The translations under genes and the position numbers were made by a program. From an uncultured Candidatus Altimarinota bacterium (lineage in GTDB: Bacteria > Patescibacteriota > Gracilibacteria > BD1-5 > JAGOOR01), in NCBI GenBank assembly GCA_937920005.1, contig CALETF010000036.1:1-9572 (forward strand): DNA of 9,572 bases. Direction: 5' to 3'. This document shows, piece after piece, positions 9,023-9,572 of this stretch. Within the stretch, counting starts at the first letter, position 1. The number at the start of each line of letters is the position of its first letter. The notes below the pieces were generated by a model, which saw only the letters and a program-made list of their open reading frames with translations, was not told the DNA's origin and made no database searches.

Positions 9023-9572
9023 TTATTTCACTATCTGAGGCAACCTGTCCTTCAAAACCATTTTTTCTCAGAATTGCCTCAGAACTTCGCCCTTCTCTGC
9101 ATCACTTCATCCTGTAAAAATGAAACTCAGATATTCTGCTTTGGTTGTGATCTTTGCTTTTTCTCAGTGAATCATAGTCTGCATCGCATTGATCTTCTCC
9201 ACTTCTTTTGTGAGTTTCTTTTCGAGTAATGGCTTAAAGCTTGTCATTGACTCACAGAGTTTCACAAGCCCCTCAATAAGCGCTTCTTCTCGGACATATT
9301 TCTCATAACAGGTTCACTTTCAGCCGTGTCTATTACATCGGTAATACACAAACCGTTTTCATTGCCTGTTAAACTTGTCCTCTCCAGTAATTCCTGATCC
9401 ACAACATCCACATTTGAATATCTTACTGAAATAGAAATGTTTTCTGCCCCAAATACCTTTTGGAGCTACTTTGAGTTTCTCTCGTGCTTGTTGGAAGAGC
9501 TCTTTTGTGATAAGTGGAGTATGAGTACCTGTATACCAATCTCCACTGCCTTTTGGATATTCAAATTCTCAG
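9023..9572 (-). CDS. Large serine recombinase, C-terminal part (recombinase domain end, zinc ribbon, coiled coil)
   Basis: Site-specific DNA recombinase of the large serine integrase type. Only the last ~182 residues lie in the window and the catalytic N-terminal domain is off the right edge. The visible part begins EFEYPKGSGDWYTGTHTPLI, the usual end of the recombinase domain, with ITKELFQQAREKL after it. A zinc-ribbon follows: KCGCCGSGITGEDKFNRQ, then RFVYYRCNRHGGKGTC and YEKYVREEALIEGLVKL, with the metal-binding cysteines in CGCC and in the later C...C pair. A charged helix (KPLLEKKLTKEVEKINAMQ) is probably the coiled coil that controls synapsis in this family. The stop is TAA at 9025-9023. 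Seven in-frame UGA codons read as Gly (9569, 9359, 9320, 9314, 9164, 9107, 9068). It lies 72 bp upstream of the helicase gene on the same strand, so the downstream cluster may be its cargo; no attachment site is recognisable. Confidence 0.92.

Noticed and set aside
1..9572. Mycoplasma-type code with UGA = Trp
   Set aside because: Trp at Walker A, QGDERD, FGVLD and zinc-ribbon positions would be absurd, and expected Trp positions use TGG.
1..9572. CRISPR array, tRNA/rRNA or insertion sequence ends
   Set aside because: No regularly spaced repeats, no tRNA-like cloverleaf and no transposase with terminal inverted repeats were found by eye.

Overview
The window comes from a low-GC bacterium that reads UGA as glycine (genetic code 25), which points to Candidatus Gracilibacteria or Absconditabacteria (BD1-5/SR1). 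Read with UGA as stop, the minus strand looks like a scatter of short ORFs. Read with UGA as Gly, it becomes five long, nearly adjacent genes, all on the minus strand, with about 72 in-frame UGA codons by hand count. The reassignment is visible at conserved positions: the first Gly of a Walker A motif (GPPGTGKS), the Gly of a helicase QGDERDV motif, and several Gly residues of an MmeI-family enzyme. Trp codons remain TGG, so a Mycoplasma-type code (UGA = Trp) does not fit. Nothing visible separates Gracilibacteria from Absconditabacteria.

Layout in transcription order (right to left): 9572-9023, C-terminal part of a large serine recombinase cut by the window edge; 8950-4578, a ~1457-residue superfamily 1 helicase (COG1112 type) with a C-terminal Vsr-like nuclease, interrupted by one apparent -1 frameshift near 6691; 4518-1813, a 901-residue MmeI-like restriction-modification enzyme with nuclease, methyltransferase and specificity regions in one chain; 1858-599, a ~419-residue protein ending in an ApeA-like HEPN domain and overlapping the MmeI-like gene by 46 bp; 590 to beyond base 1, an unrecognised protein. 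The gaps are only 72, 59 and 8 bp, so no stretch above 300 bp lacks a gene. I see no RNA gene, CRISPR array, IS end or convincing terminator.

The content reads as a compact defence island next to a site-specific recombinase: a DNA helicase-nuclease, a self-contained R-M enzyme that modifies and cuts DNA, and a probable HEPN ribonuclease that could act as an RNA-cleaving back-up. The helicase and the MmeI-like gene are preceded by nearly identical promoter-like elements (same -35, same -10, same 15-bp spacer, 23 of 30 bases identical), suggesting shared control. The one at the MmeI-like gene lies so close to the ATG that the mRNA is probably leaderless. That these genes form one functional system is inference from order, overlap and shared promoters.
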